From positions 83,273 through 147,272 of the forward strand of contig JAOALD010000004.1 in the NCBI GenBank assembly GCA_025153755.1: DNA of 64,000 bases, written 5' to 3'. This DNA comes from SAR92 clade bacterium H921 (lineage in GTDB: Bacteria > Pseudomonadota > Gammaproteobacteria > Pseudomonadales > Porticoccaceae). The notes beneath the pieces were generated by a model that saw only the letters and a list, made by a program, of their open reading frames with translations, made no database searches and was not told the origin of the DNA. Of the stretch, positions 1 to 9,076 are shown piece by piece (positions within the stretch are counted from its first letter, which is position 1; every line of letters begins with the position of its first letter). A program made the position numbers and the translations under genes.

Positions 1-267
1 GCTGCGCTTACGCGGCCCTGTGCAGTGACACTGACCTCAGATTCCACCTATGTCCTCAAAGGGGTCCAAGAATGGATGCCTAACTGGAAGAAACGCGGCT
101 GGAAAACCGCCTCCAAGAAGCCGGTTAAAAATGTCGATCTGTGGCAAAAACTCGATGGGGTTATCGGTGAACATAAGATAGACTGGCGATGGGTAAAAGG
201 CCATAGCGGTCATCGTGAAAATGAAATTGCTGACCAATTGGCCAACCGTGGAATTGACGAACTGTAA
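1..267 (+). CDS. rnhA: Ribonuclease HI, C-terminal part (5' end outside window)
   Basis: Cleaves the RNA strand of RNA-DNA hybrids in the cytoplasm. The reading frame is open from base 1, so the gene starts upstream of the window; an in-frame GTG at 25 is unlikely to be the true start because the residues before it (AALTRPCAV) still align with E. coli RNase HI. Visible motifs are TSDSTYV with a catalytic Asp, the basic stretch [10 protein letters not shown], and VKGHSGH followed by ENEIADQLA with the catalytic His and final Asp. It ends shortly after the last catalytic Asp, as short RNases HI do. dnaQ follows 33 bp downstream on the same strand, the arrangement common in Pseudomonas-like gammaproteobacteria. 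The identification is firm; only the N-terminus is missing. Confidence 0.95.
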   Translation, partial: AALTRPCAVTLTSDSTYVLKGVQEWMPNWKKRGWKTASKKPVKNVDLWQKLDGVIGEHKIDWRWVKGHSGHRENEIADQLANRGIDEL

Positions 268-300
268 ACCCACATACACTTACATAGAAAAGCACAGACC

Positions 301-1020
301 ATGAGACAGATTGTTCTTGATACAGAAACTACCGGCCTTGAAACCTCTCAGGATCATCGAATCATCGAGATAGGTTGTGTGGAAATGGTTAATCGTAAGC
401 TCACCGGTCGTCATTACCACCAATACATCAATCCTCAGCGGAAGGTAGATGAGGGTGCTATGCAAGTGCATGGTATTACCGACCAGTTTTTGCAAGACAA
501 GCCATTTTTTGAGGCGATATCACCGGAGTTTTTCGAGTTTATTAATGGTGCCGATCTAATTATTCACAATGCTGCCTTCGATATAGGCTTTATCAATCAT
601 GAAACCTCAAAACTACGGCCCAGGCCCAAGGCCATCGAGAGTAGTTGTCGCATTATTGATACCCTGGGATTGGCGAGACAAAAGCATCCGGGGCAGAAAA
701 ATAATCTCGATGCACTATGCAAACGCTATGGCGTTGATAACTCTCAGAGAGATTTGCACGGCGCATTATTAGATGCGGAAATTTTGGCTGATGTCTATTT
801 GCTGATGACTGGCGGTCAGGTCAGCATTAATATGAATGACTCTTCCGATGCGGATAGTGGTGAAATTAACAGTGCGTCAACTATTAGACGGCTGCCTGCA
901 ACTCGCGCGCCATTGAGGGTTATTGCTGCCAGTGCTCAAGAACTGGTGGAGCATGGTAAAAAACTAGACGCCATCAAAGCCAAAAGTGGTGAATGTATCT
1001 GGCTCAATACTGGCGAATAA
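301..1020 (+). CDS. dnaQ: DNA polymerase III epsilon subunit (3'-5' proofreading exonuclease)
   Basis: Proofreading subunit of the replicative polymerase, 239 aa, close to the E. coli length (243 aa). DEDDh exonuclease motifs are present: ExoI DTETTGLE near the N-terminus, ExoII HNAAFDIGF around residue 80, and ExoIII HGALLDAEILAD near residue 155. Directly after comes LLMTGGQVSINM, matching the beta-clamp-binding region of E. coli epsilon (MTGGQ...), then a variable linker and a C-terminal helix that would bind the alpha subunit (ending CIWLNTGE; E. coli ends CLWRA). The ATG start fits the family N-terminus MRQIVLDTETTG. The 3' end overlaps the first possible starts of hrpA, so the two are probably co-transcribed. 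Confidence 0.95.
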   Translation: MRQIVLDTETTGLETSQDHRIIEIGCVEMVNRKLTGRHYHQYINPQRKVDEGAMQVHGITDQFLQDKPFFEAISPEFFEFINGADLIIHNAAFDIGFINHETSKLRPRPKAIESSCRIIDTLGLARQKHPGQKNNLDALCKRYGVDNSQRDLHGALLDAEILADVYLLMTGGQVSINMNDSSDADSGEINSASTIRRLPATRAPLRVIAASAQELVEHGKKLDAIKAKSGECIWLNTGE

Positions 1021-4000
1021 TAGATTGTCCCCGCAACAGACAGATAGTTTGAAAACTAAATTTCTCGGCCAGGCGCCATCGAACAGAGCTGACTTTGACA
1101 GGCTTACGCAGTGGTTGCCTCAGTCGGTAAAGAGCCGGGATTTATTCCGTTTGGGTCGTCAGCTTAAACAACTGCGGCGACAGTGGGCTGACAAAAAAGA
1201 CATAGCAACAGCTTGGCAGAAATGGTCTTCCGTTGCATCGTGCTCTAGTGCTGAGGTGTTGGAGCGACAACAGTCTATGCCGCTGATCACCTATCCTGAC
1301 CTACCTGTCAGCGCCCGCTGTGAAGAAATTCGCCAGTTAATTGTAGATAACCAGGTAGTAGTTATTGCCGGTGAAACGGGCTCGGGTAAAACTACTCAAA
1401 TCCCAAAAATCTGTCTGCAAGCCGGTCGAGGGGTGCGGGGTATGATTGGTCATACTCAACCACGCAGGATCGCTGCTCGTACAGTGGCAGATCGCATTGC
1501 CAGCGAGTTAAAAATTCCTCTTGGCGAAGAGGTCGGTTATCAGGTACGTTTCTCTGACCAGAGTTCAAAAAAGAGCCTAATTAAGTTGATGACCGATGGC
1601 ATCCTACTGGCTGAGATCCAAAATGATAAATTTCTCAGCAGATACGATACGGTTATTATAGATGAGGCCCATGAGCGCAGCCTCAATATTGATTTCTTGC
1701 TAGGTTATTTAAAAAATCTGTTAATACAACGCCCTGATCTTAAGCTGATTATCACATCCGCCACTATTGATGTTGAGAAATTCTCTAAGCACTTTAATAA
1801 TGCACCTGTGGTTGAGGTGTCAGGGCGAACCTTTCCGGTTGAGATTGTGTACAGTGACAATGATGACCTCGACACTGATCGCGACCAAAAAATTATTGAG
1901 TGTTTGCAGGATATTCACGCCAATCAAAAAGCCGGTGATGTGCTGGTATTCTTGAGTGGTGAGCGTGAGATTCGTGAGGCTAATCTAGCGATTAAGCGCG
2001 CTCAGTTGCCCCACACTGAAGTGGTGCCACTCTATGCTAGGTTGAGCCTTGCGGAGCAGAGTAGAATTTTTACACCCCACAGGGGGCGGCGGGTCATTTT
2101 AAGCACAAATGTCGCAGAGACCTCACTCACCGTGCCCGGCATTGGCTATGTGATTGATACAGGTCGGGCGCGTCTTTCACGCTATAGCTTTCGCACGAAG
2201 GTACAGCGGTTGCCTATAGAGCCAATCTCTCAGGCCAGTGCCAATCAGCGAGCTGGGCGATGTGGCCGAGTTAGTAATGGCATCTGTTATCGTCTCTATG
2301 GAGAAGATGATTTTCATAATCGTCCCGAGTTTACCGACCCAGAAATTGTACGCACTAATCTAGCTGCGGTGATATTGCAGATGTTGCAATTGAATATTGG
2401 TGATATACGGAGCTTTCCTTTTGTCGACCCGCCTGATAACCGTATGATTAATGATGGCTTTAAGCTGCTGGAAGAGTTGCAAGCAGTAACCGCCAATGGA
2501 AAGCTGACTGCTTTAGGTAAAAAACTGGTGTCAGTGCCTCTAGATCCGAGATTCGCGCGGATGATCTTGGAGTCGGCGCGACTAGGCTCGTTGCGTGAAG
2601 TGATGATTATCACCACTGGACTTAGTATTCAGGATCCAAGAGAGAGGCCAGCCGACAAACAGCAAGCTGCAGATCAAAGCCATAAACAGTGGCAGGATGA
2701 AGACTCAGATTTTATGTCACTGCTTAATCTCTGGCGTCATTTTGAGCACAGGCGCCAGGAGCTGTCGAGCAATCAGTTCAGTAAGTATTGCCGGGCAAAT
2801 TATGTGTCATTTTTGCGTATGAAAGAATGGCGAGACTTGCATCATCAGGTAAATACCGCGAGTCGTGCACTTAAACTCACAAGAAATGAAAAGCCTGCTG
2901 AATATGCGGGGATTCATCAGGCCATTCTCTCAGGTCTTCTTGGTCAGGTTGGAGTTCGCGAAGAAAAGTGGGAATTCCTGGGCACTAGAAATCGAAAGTT
3001 CTTTATCTTTCCCGGTTCAGGCCTGAGTAAAAAGCCACCCAAATGGATAATGGCCGGCTCATTGATGGAAACTGCCAAGCAGTATGCGCTCAACGTTGCC
3101 AAAATCGATGCTGACTGGTTAGAGTCGCTGGCTGGTCACCTAGTCAAAAAAACCTATAGTGAACCGTTCTATCATCAAAGAGCCGGTCAGGTTATGGCAA
3201 AAGAACGGCAGACACTGTTTGGACTTACAATTGTTGAAGGCAAAAACACTGTCTACGGTAATGTTGCGCCTATAGAGGCACGGGCTGTATTTATACAGCA
3301 GGCTCTAGTGGAGCAGGGGTATCGTGGCAAGGGTCATTTTTATCGGCACAATCAAAAGTTGGTCGAAGAGCTGCAAGCATTAGAGGATCGTTTTCGCCGC
3401 CGCGATTTACTGGCTGAGCAAAAAGTAATTTACAGTTTTTATGATGAGCGCGTTCCGAAAGATATTTATAACCTACCTGCTTTTGAAAAATGGCGTAAAG
3501 CCGCTGAAAAAGATAATCCCAACCTGCTCAATATCAATAAAGACTCATTATTACTCCGAGGTTTGGCCGCAGAGGAAGAGGCTCAGTTCCCTGAGGTGAT
3601 AGTCTGTGACGGTATTGAATTTGAACTGAGCTACCATTTTCAGCCTGGGCATGAGAGAGATGGTGTCAGTGCTATTATACCCTTGGCGCTATTACATCAA
3701 CTGCCGCGTTACTTTTTTGAATGGCTTGTGCCCGGCATGTTGCGGGATAAATGTATCGCCTTGATTAAAACTCTACCCAAGCAGACAAGGCGTCATTTTG
3801 TTCCGGTTCCCGACTATGTCGACAAAATACTGTTACAGGTCAGAGCTCAGGATCGGCCTATAACAGAGGTACTTGCACAACAGCTTAAACGGCACACAGG
3901 GATAGCAGTAAATGCACAGGACTGGAAGACAGGCAATCTTGATCCCTGGTACATAATGAATTTTATTTTGCAGGATGAGGCGGGCAAAACTGTGGCCTCA

Positions 4001-4975
4001 GCGCGCAGTCTTGAGCAACTGCAACGGGACTTTAAGCAGCAGATTAGTGCGGGGCTCGAACAACAGGCATCCGATGACGCTATTTCTCGACAGGGTATTG
4101 TTGAATGGGACTTTGCCGAGTTGCCCCAAGAGGTCACACTTAAGCGAGGCAAAATAAGTATCAAGGCCTGGCCCGCGCTAAAAGACTGCGGTGAGTCCGT
4201 TGCTATTGAGGTACTAGATAATCCTTTGACCGCGGATAAAATCAGTCGTCAGGGGCAACTGCGATTGGCACTGCTAAAAGGTCGTGAGCAGGTAAAGTAT
4301 CTTTACAAAAATTTACTTCGCGGCACTGAACTGGCTCTAAAGGCGGCGTGTATTGGCAATCGTCAAGAACTTGTGTCCGCACTGATTAGTAGTAGTTTTC
4401 AAGAAGCTATCTTTAGTGATCAGCAAGTAATTCGTCAGCAGCAAGCATTTGATCAGGCCTATGAAGCTGGCATAAGTCAGGTGGTTGGTATAGCCCAGCA
4501 GCATGCTGCTAATATTGAGGCCGTCCTGGCGCAGTTGCATGGCAATCATAAGCAGTTGCGGTCTCTGGGCCTAGGTGCTATTTATGCGAAAGATGATATT
4601 AATCAGCAGGTTAAATGGTTATTTTCACCGACTACTTTGTCTAGGGTAAGCCTGTCTAGGAGTAGCGACTACCCGCGTCTGATTCGTGGTATGCAGATTA
4701 GGATAGAAAAGCTCGGTTCACAAATTAGTAAGGACCGCAGCTATATCCAACAACTTGAAGACTTTGCGGAACCTATTAAAGGGGTGCAGGAGCAAATGCT
4801 GTCCCATGACCTCGAGGAGGCTATCTGGGAATTTCAATGGCTACTTGAGGAGTATAGAGTATCACTGTTTGCCCAGCAGCTGAAAACCCGTGTGCCGGTA
4901 TCTGAAAAGCGGTTGACAAAATACTGGTCAGATATTCATGACAGATTGCGCCGGCATCTGGTCGAGGGCTACTAG
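986..4975 (+). CDS. hrpA: ATP-dependent RNA helicase HrpA
   Basis: DEAH/RHA-family RNA helicase of about 1,320 aa, like E. coli HrpA (1,300 aa); E. coli HrpA is linked to rescue of stalled ribosomes and mRNA processing. Motifs in order: Walker A GETGSGKTTQ (about residue 130), TQPRR, DEAH box IIDEAHERS, SAT, FLSGEREIRE, TNVAETSLTVPGI and QRAGRCGR, then the HA2, OB and long HrpA-specific C-terminal regions. The start is uncertain: GTG codons at 986 and 989 lie inside dnaQ, and a TTG at 1025 lies just after the dnaQ stop. None has a convincing Shine-Dalgarno, so 986 is the longest reading. Either way it is tightly coupled to dnaQ. No damage is visible. Confidence 0.95.
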   Translation: MVNVSGSILANNRLSPQQTDSLKTKFLGQAPSNRADFDRLTQWLPQSVKSRDLFRLGRQLKQLRRQWADKKDIATAWQKWSSVASCSSAEVLERQQSMPLITYPDLPVSARCEEIRQLIVDNQVVVIAGETGSGKTTQIPKICLQAGRGVRGMIGHTQPRRIAARTVADRIASELKIPLGEEVGYQVRFSDQSSKKSLIKLMTDGILLAEIQNDKFLSRYDTVIIDEAHERSLNIDFLLGYLKNLLIQRPDLKLIITSATIDVEKFSKHFNNAPVVEVSGRTFPVEIVYSDNDDLDTDRDQKIIECLQDIHANQKAGDVLVFLSGEREIREANLAIKRAQLPHTEVVPLYARLSLAEQSRIFTPHRGRRVILSTNVAETSLTVPGIGYVIDTGRARLSRYSFRTKVQRLPIEPISQASANQRAGRCGRVSNGICYRLYGEDDFHNRPEFTDPEIVRTNLAAVILQMLQLNIGDIRSFPFVDPPDNRMINDGFKLLEELQAVTANGKLTALGKKLVSVPLDPRFARMILESARLGSLREVMIITTGLSIQDPRERPADKQQAADQSHKQWQDEDSDFMSLLNLWRHFEHRRQELSSNQFSKYCRANYVSFLRMKEWRDLHHQVNTASRALKLTRNEKPAEYAGIHQAILSGLLGQVGVREEKWEFLGTRNRKFFIFPGSGLSKKPPKWIMAGSLMETAKQYALNVAKIDADWLESLAGHLVKKTYSEPFYHQRAGQVMAKERQTLFGLTIVEGKNTVYGNVAPIEARAVFIQQALVEQGYRGKGHFYRHNQKLVEELQALEDRFRRRDLLAEQKVIYSFYDERVPKDIYNLPAFEKWRKAAEKDNPNLLNINKDSLLLRGLAAEEEAQFPEVIVCDGIEFELSYHFQPGHERDGVSAIIPLALLHQLPRYFFEWLVPGMLRDKCIALIKTLPKQTRRHFVPVPDYVDKILLQVRAQDRPITEVLAQQLKRHTGIAVNAQDWKTGNLDPWYIMNFILQDEAGKTVASARSLEQLQRDFKQQISAGLEQQASDDAISRQGIVEWDFAELPQEVTLKRGKISIKAWPALKDCGESVAIEVLDNPLTADKISRQGQLRLALLKGREQVKYLYKNLLRGTELALKAACIGNRQELVSALISSSFQEAIFSDQQVIRQQQAFDQAYEAGISQVVGIAQQHAANIEAVLAQLHGNHKQLRSLGLGAIYAKDDINQQVKWLFSPTTLSRVSLSRSSDYPRLIRGMQIRIEKLGSQISKDRSYIQQLEDFAEPIKGVQEQMLSHDLEEAIWEFQWLLEEYRVSLFAQQLKTRVPVSEKRLTKYWSDIHDRLRRHLVEGY

Positions 4976-5161
4976 TCTCCCATAACATACATCATCTTGA
5001 GGCCCAGATTTTATGGGCGTTTGCAACGGTGCTTGTAGGAAACTCTGTTGATAGGGGAACAAACTGCGGTATTATCGCTTTTGATTTGCCTCGCTAGTAT
5101 ACGCGGAGATAAACTGACAGTAGAATACATCTCACATAGAGTCATTATTTGAGTTAATACT

Positions 5162-5869
5162 ATGAAATATACCAAATTAATCTTGTCGTATTTGCTTGCC
5201 ACCAGTGCGGTACCTCTATTTGCTGCTGAGCAAACACAGTCAAACGATAACTTCGAGAGTTTTAATCGCAAGGTCTTTGCCTTCAATGACACTCTAGATA
5301 GAGTAGTTCTCAAACCAGTGGCGAAAACTTATACAGCGGTCGTTCCCGATCCATTAGAGAAAGGCATTCTCAATGTTTTTAGTAATTTCAATGAGATCAC
5401 CAATGTAGTAAATGGCCTACTTCAGGCTAAATTTTCCGAGGCAGGGCGCGATTCCGCTAGGTTTGTGATCAATACCACCATAGGCGTTGGCGGACTATTT
5501 GATGTAGCGCAGCGTGCGGGCCTGGAAAAGAGTGAAGGAGAAGACTTTGGTCAAACCCTCGCTGTCTGGGGTGTCGCCGAGGGTCCCTACCTAATGTTAC
5601 CATTTGTGGGACCATCGACATTGCGCGATGCTCCGTCTAAATTTGTTGATAATTTTGCTAACCCTGTTGGTTATCACGACAATGTCTCCGTGCGTAATTC
5701 AGCTAGGGTTCTTGATTTGTTGGCCGTACGAGCCGATTTATTGTCATTGGATGACGTTATATCTGGTGATAGATACCTATTTGTAAGAGATGTCTATCTA
5801 CAACGCCGAGAGTACCTAGTTAGCGATGGTACGATTGAGGATGACTTTGGCGATCTAGACGATTATTAA
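5162..5869 (+). CDS. mlaA: MlaA/VacJ family phospholipid-transport protein without lipobox
   Basis: MlaA sits in the outer membrane and removes mislocalised phospholipids from the outer leaflet for retrograde Mla transport. The 235-aa protein has a signal peptide (about residues 1-21, ending PLFAAEQ), then the family hallmarks FESFNRKVFAFND, GDRYLFVRDVYLQRR-type C-terminal helix, LPFVGPSTLRD and GEDFGQTLAVWGV. The signal peptide has no Cys, so it would be cut by signal peptidase I; E. coli MlaA is a lipoprotein. It stands before the PP2C regulator and STAS genes, an order also seen in Pseudomonas (vacJ, rssB, rssC). Family assignment is firm; function is by homology. Confidence 0.9.
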   Translation: MKYTKLILSYLLATSAVPLFAAEQTQSNDNFESFNRKVFAFNDTLDRVVLKPVAKTYTAVVPDPLEKGILNVFSNFNEITNVVNGLLQAKFSEAGRDSARFVINTTIGVGGLFDVAQRAGLEKSEGEDFGQTLAVWGVAEGPYLMLPFVGPSTLRDAPSKFVDNFANPVGYHDNVSVRNSARVLDLLAVRADLLSLDDVISGDRYLFVRDVYLQRREYLVSDGTIEDDFGDLDDY

Positions 5870-5982
5870 TTCAGATGCTGCTGTTTTATTCAGGTAGCGT
5901 TGCAGATTGTTTAAGATAGTTTGGGTTAAGATGAAAATGTGGGTGAGACAAGCTAAACAGTAATTGCCAAAGCCGGAAACAG

Positions 5983-7173
5983 ATGAGCGAAACCAAAGGC
6001 CTAGTCCTCCTAGTAGGAGATAACGACGTTAGGCTACAAACAGTTAAGGCAGACTTCCACAGAGCTGGAAGAGCCTGTGTAGCGGCGCAAAACATACAGG
6101 ACATTGCTGCTGCGTGCACTGACCCCCTCAATCAACCGGTTGTTCTTTTTTCTGAAAATATCTCGGTTGCAAACCCAGAGCAAGCTGACCTGCTGCATAT
6201 TTTGTGTGAAAAATATTTAATTGTTATCGCTGTTTGCGAAGAAGATAAACCTTTTATAGCGGACTACTTCAGGCTGGGCGCAGCAGATGTTATGGTTGCT
6301 GGAGCATCCCAGATCGATATAGTCAGTGTCCTACTGCGGGTTGCCAATTTAGCTGACGCTCGTCAGCATGCTCAGACTTATAGCTCAGAGTTAGAGCGCA
6401 CCAACCATGAATTACAAGAAAGTCTGCGTCTACTAAAGCAGGATCAATTGGCAGGGCTTGAGGTGCAGAAAAGCCTGATGCCAGAAAGTCCGCTTAAATT
6501 TGGCGATTATGAAATATCTCATTCTATAACCCCGTCTCTGTATCTGAGCGGCGACTTTGTGGGATATAACTTTGTTCTCGATCGCTATCTGCTATTTTAT
6601 TTTGCCGATGTCTCGGGGCACGGTGCCTCGTCTGCATTTGTGACCGTTTTACTGCGTTTTATGATTGGTCGGGTTATTCGTCGGCATCAGTTAGAGCAGG
6701 ACTATGCAGCCCTGGCTCAGGCGCCGGATGGTCTGGTCGAACATATCAATAGCGAGCTTTTAGCGACAGGGCTGGGCAAACATCTTACTATTGTTGCGGG
6801 CTCTTTAGATACGCAGACCAACAGCTTGCGCTATGTGGTCGGTGCACAGCAGCCACAGCCCATTTTGATTACTGGTGGTAAGGCGCAATACTTGGCGGGG
6901 TCAGGTAAACCTGTAGGCATTTTTGAAGAGGCTAACTGGCGAATAGAAGAACTGAGTCTGCCTGAGGATTTTGCCTTTGTGCTTCTATCTGACGGTGTAT
7001 TTGATCTAATTCCCGAAAAAGACCTGGCGCTTAAAGAGCAGAAATTGTTGAGCTACTTAGAGAAAGGCTCTGACCGCATAGACAATTTGAAGGAAAAAAT
7101 ATTTGTCGATTATGTCGAAGCCCCTCAGGACGATATTTCCGTGCTTCTGCTGTCACGAGGAATGGTGAAATGA
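5983..7173 (+). CDS. PP2C/SpoIIE-type phosphatase with degenerate receiver domain (RssB-like)
   Basis: 396 aa with three parts: a receiver-like domain (about 1-125), a coiled-coil linker (about 128-160, rich in E, L and Q) and a SpoIIE/PP2C phosphatase domain (about 175-390). The phosphatase metal-binding motifs are intact: SGDFVG, DVSGHGASSAF, LLSDGVFDLI and QDDISVLLL. The receiver is odd. Where the acidic pair and the phospho-accepting Asp are expected, the sequence reads VGDND and VVLFSEN, with no clear acceptor Asp at the end of strand 3. By analogy with RsbU and Pseudomonas RssB it should dephosphorylate the downstream STAS protein in a partner-switching system controlling sigma-factor activity. 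The stop overlaps the STAS start (ATGA), which implies translational coupling. Confidence 0.88.
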   Translation: MSETKGLVLLVGDNDVRLQTVKADFHRAGRACVAAQNIQDIAAACTDPLNQPVVLFSENISVANPEQADLLHILCEKYLIVIAVCEEDKPFIADYFRLGAADVMVAGASQIDIVSVLLRVANLADARQHAQTYSSELERTNHELQESLRLLKQDQLAGLEVQKSLMPESPLKFGDYEISHSITPSLYLSGDFVGYNFVLDRYLLFYFADVSGHGASSAFVTVLLRFMIGRVIRRHQLEQDYAALAQAPDGLVEHINSELLATGLGKHLTIVAGSLDTQTNSLRYVVGAQQPQPILITGGKAQYLAGSGKPVGIFEEANWRIEELSLPEDFAFVLLSDGVFDLIPEKDLALKEQKLLSYLEKGSDRIDNLKEKIFVDYVEAPQDDISVLLLSRGMVK

Positions 7174-7652
7174 GCTCGGGAAAGATTCTAGTATCTGACG
7201 AGCAGGGTAATTATCTGCTGAAATTTAGCGGTGATGTTCGTGTAACCCTGTGCGGGTCTTTAAATCGTCATATGGAGACTATCTTTGGCAGTGAGCATGT
7301 CAAACAGGTGGTAGTAGATATGCTAGAAGCCGAATGCGTTGATAGTACAACCCTAGGTTTGATGGCTAAGCTCGGCCTATACTGCCGCAAGGAGTACGAC
7401 ATTAATGTGCAGGTGTTTTGCCAGAATCCGAGTATTTTGCGCACCCTCGACTGCATGGGATTTGATGAGATATTTGATATAGTCCAAGAGGTTCCAGACA
7501 TAGATGTAGAGCTGCATGATATAGGCAGTGTCGATACCGAAATTGACGAAGTACAGCGACAGGTGCTCGAAGCGCATAAACTTTTAATGCAGCTCAATCC
7601 GGACAATAACAAAGAATTTACTGACCTGATTAGAGCCCTGGAGTCCGGTTAG
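7170..7652 (+). CDS. STAS-domain anti-sigma factor antagonist (RssC-like)
   Basis: 160 aa. An N-terminal STAS domain (about 10-105) contains the element CVDSTTLGLMAK, where a Ser/Thr after Asp is the usual phosphorylation site of SpoIIAA-type antagonists. The C-terminal 50 residues are acidic then helical (VQRQVLEAHKLLMQL) and not part of a standard STAS domain. Its 4-nt overlap with the PP2C phosphatase gene makes them a pair: the phosphatase should activate this protein so that it binds an anti-sigma factor. No anti-sigma kinase gene is present in the window. The gene converges on the TerB-like gene with only 10 bp between the stops. Confidence 0.85.
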   Translation: MSSGKILVSDEQGNYLLKFSGDVRVTLCGSLNRHMETIFGSEHVKQVVVDMLEAECVDSTTLGLMAKLGLYCRKEYDINVQVFCQNPSILRTLDCMGFDEIFDIVQEVPDIDVELHDIGSVDTEIDEVQRQVLEAHKLLMQLNPDNNKEFTDLIRALESG

Positions 7653-7662
7653 TAGACTTTGG

Positions 7663-8109
7663 TTAGCCTTCGCTCTTGGCCGCTAGTTTACAGCGAATAT
7701 ACTCACTGTGACGAATGTATATCAGGTCGGCGACACGGCGAATTATGCCTTCTTCATGTTTGTCTAAATGCCCATCGGCGAGGGCCACGCGCCACATCGA
7801 TGTCATCAGGGCCATCTTTTTATCATGATCATAATGGGCGTTGATTTCGCGGGTGAACTGATAAAGCGAGGTAGCGTCGGTGACCTCCTGTTGGGACAAT
7901 AAAATTAACTCATCAATTTGCTCGCTGCTTAGTTCGAGCATCTGAGTCAATGTATTGCTGATTGCACGCAATTCCTGGTCTTCGAGGTTGCCATCAATAA
8001 CCATGACCTCAATCAAGAGGGCGGCGGTTGCCAGTTGCTCAGTGCTGAGCGCATTGTCATCGCTTTCGATAATATTTTTACTAAAAAACGCCTTTATTTT
8101 ATCAATCAT
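7663..8109 (-). CDS. TerB-family protein
   Basis: 148-aa all-helical protein of the TerB (tellurite-resistance B) fold. Acidic repeats are typical of the family: EVMVIDGNLEDQE in the first half and RVALADGHLDKHEE in the second, where Asp/Glu clusters can bind metal. No signal peptide or membrane segment. Its start codon overlaps the transaldolase stop by one base (TAATG), so it is the last gene of a dusA-tal-terB operon. Proteins of this type are widespread single-domain TerB homologues of unknown function; tellurite resistance should not be assumed, because no other ter gene is present. Confidence 0.8.
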   Translation of the reverse strand: MIDKIKAFFSKNIIESDDNALSTEQLATAALLIEVMVIDGNLEDQELRAISNTLTQMLELSSEQIDELILLSQQEVTDATSLYQFTREINAHYDHDKKMALMTSMWRVALADGHLDKHEEGIIRRVADLIYIRHSEYIRCKLAAKSEG

Positions 8110-9071
8110 TAGCTTAGATCTTTTAACCAGGTTTCAAGTTTGATTTGGTCGGCAACAAAACTACGAATACCATCTGAAAGCTTCTCGGTAGCCATAGGAT
8201 CATCATTCAACTGATAGCGAAAAGCACTCTCACCGGCCAGTTTGTAATTAATAGTGGAGCCTGTATTGGCTGGATCCAGTTTGCGCTCCAATGGACCAAA
8301 ATCGTCATCCAGCGCCTGCAATAATTGAGGGCTAATCGTCAGGCGATCGCAACCCGCCAGTTCAGTAATTTCGTCTGTATTTCTAAAACTAGCACCCATC
8401 ACAACAGTGTTATAACCGCTCTGCTTGTAATAGTTATAGATACGGGTGACCGACTGCACCCCTGGATCATCTGCTGGTGCATATTCGGTGAGTCCAGTGG
8501 AGGCCTTATACCAGTCAAGAATTCGACCGACAAAGGGTGAAATCAAATAGGCGCCGGCATCGGCAGCAGCCACTGCCTGAGTAAAATTAAACAGCAGTGT
8601 CAGATTACAATTAATGCCCTCTCTTTCAAGCTGTTCTGCGGCTTTGATACCTTCCCAGGTAGAGGCCATTTTGATCAGTACCCGCTCTTTGCCAATACCG
8701 GCTTGCTCATAAAGTGTGATCAATTGTCGGGCCTTAGCAATTGATCCGGGAGTGTCAAAAGACAATCGCGCATCGACTTCGGTAGAAACCCGACCGGGAA
8801 TCTGTTCAAGAATTTTCTCACCAAAGCCAACCGCCAACCCATCCATACAGAAGGCCACCTGCTCATCACTAGAGAGTCTCCCCTTCATAGTCGCAGAGAC
8901 CACTCCGTTTACAAGATCTCGATAGGCCGGCATCTGGGCCGCTTTTAGCAGCAGAGACGGATTGGTAGTAGCATCCTCTGGGGAGTACTGGGCAATGGCA
9001 TCAAAGTCACCAGTATCGGCCACTACAGTCGTCATTTCCTTTAATTGGCTAAGCTTGCTTTTCTGGGTCAT
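8109..9071 (-). CDS. tal: Transaldolase
   Basis: Transfers a dihydroxyacetone unit in the non-oxidative pentose phosphate pathway; cytosolic. About 320 aa from the ATG at 9071, matching TalB (317 aa). Signature [13 protein letters not shown] is near the N-terminus and the Schiff-base Lys lies in [12 protein letters not shown] (about residue 132). A TTG at 9080 overlapping the dusA stop is an alternative start giving three more residues, but [17 protein letters not shown] aligns with the E. coli N-terminus MTDKLTSLRQYTTVV, so the ATG is preferred. It lies between dusA and the TerB-like gene, with overlaps or near-overlaps on both sides. Confidence 0.95.
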   Translation of the reverse strand: MTQKSKLSQLKEMTTVVADTGDFDAIAQYSPEDATTNPSLLLKAAQMPAYRDLVNGVVSATMKGRLSSDEQVAFCMDGLAVGFGEKILEQIPGRVSTEVDARLSFDTPGSIAKARQLITLYEQAGIGKERVLIKMASTWEGIKAAEQLEREGINCNLTLLFNFTQAVAAADAGAYLISPFVGRILDWYKASTGLTEYAPADDPGVQSVTRIYNYYKQSGYNTVVMGASFRNTDEITELAGCDRLTISPQLLQALDDDFGPLERKLDPANTGSTINYKLAGESAFRYQLNDDPMATEKLSDGIRSFVADQIKLETWLKDLS

Positions 9072-9076
9072 CGAAA

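Noticed and set aside
4979..5017. CCCATAA/TTATGGG repeat after hrpA as a terminator
   Set aside because: The loop is about 25 bases and there is no T-run after it.
7663..8109. Tellurite-resistance determinant
   Set aside because: It is a lone TerB-fold protein in a tal operon; no terZACDE genes nearby.
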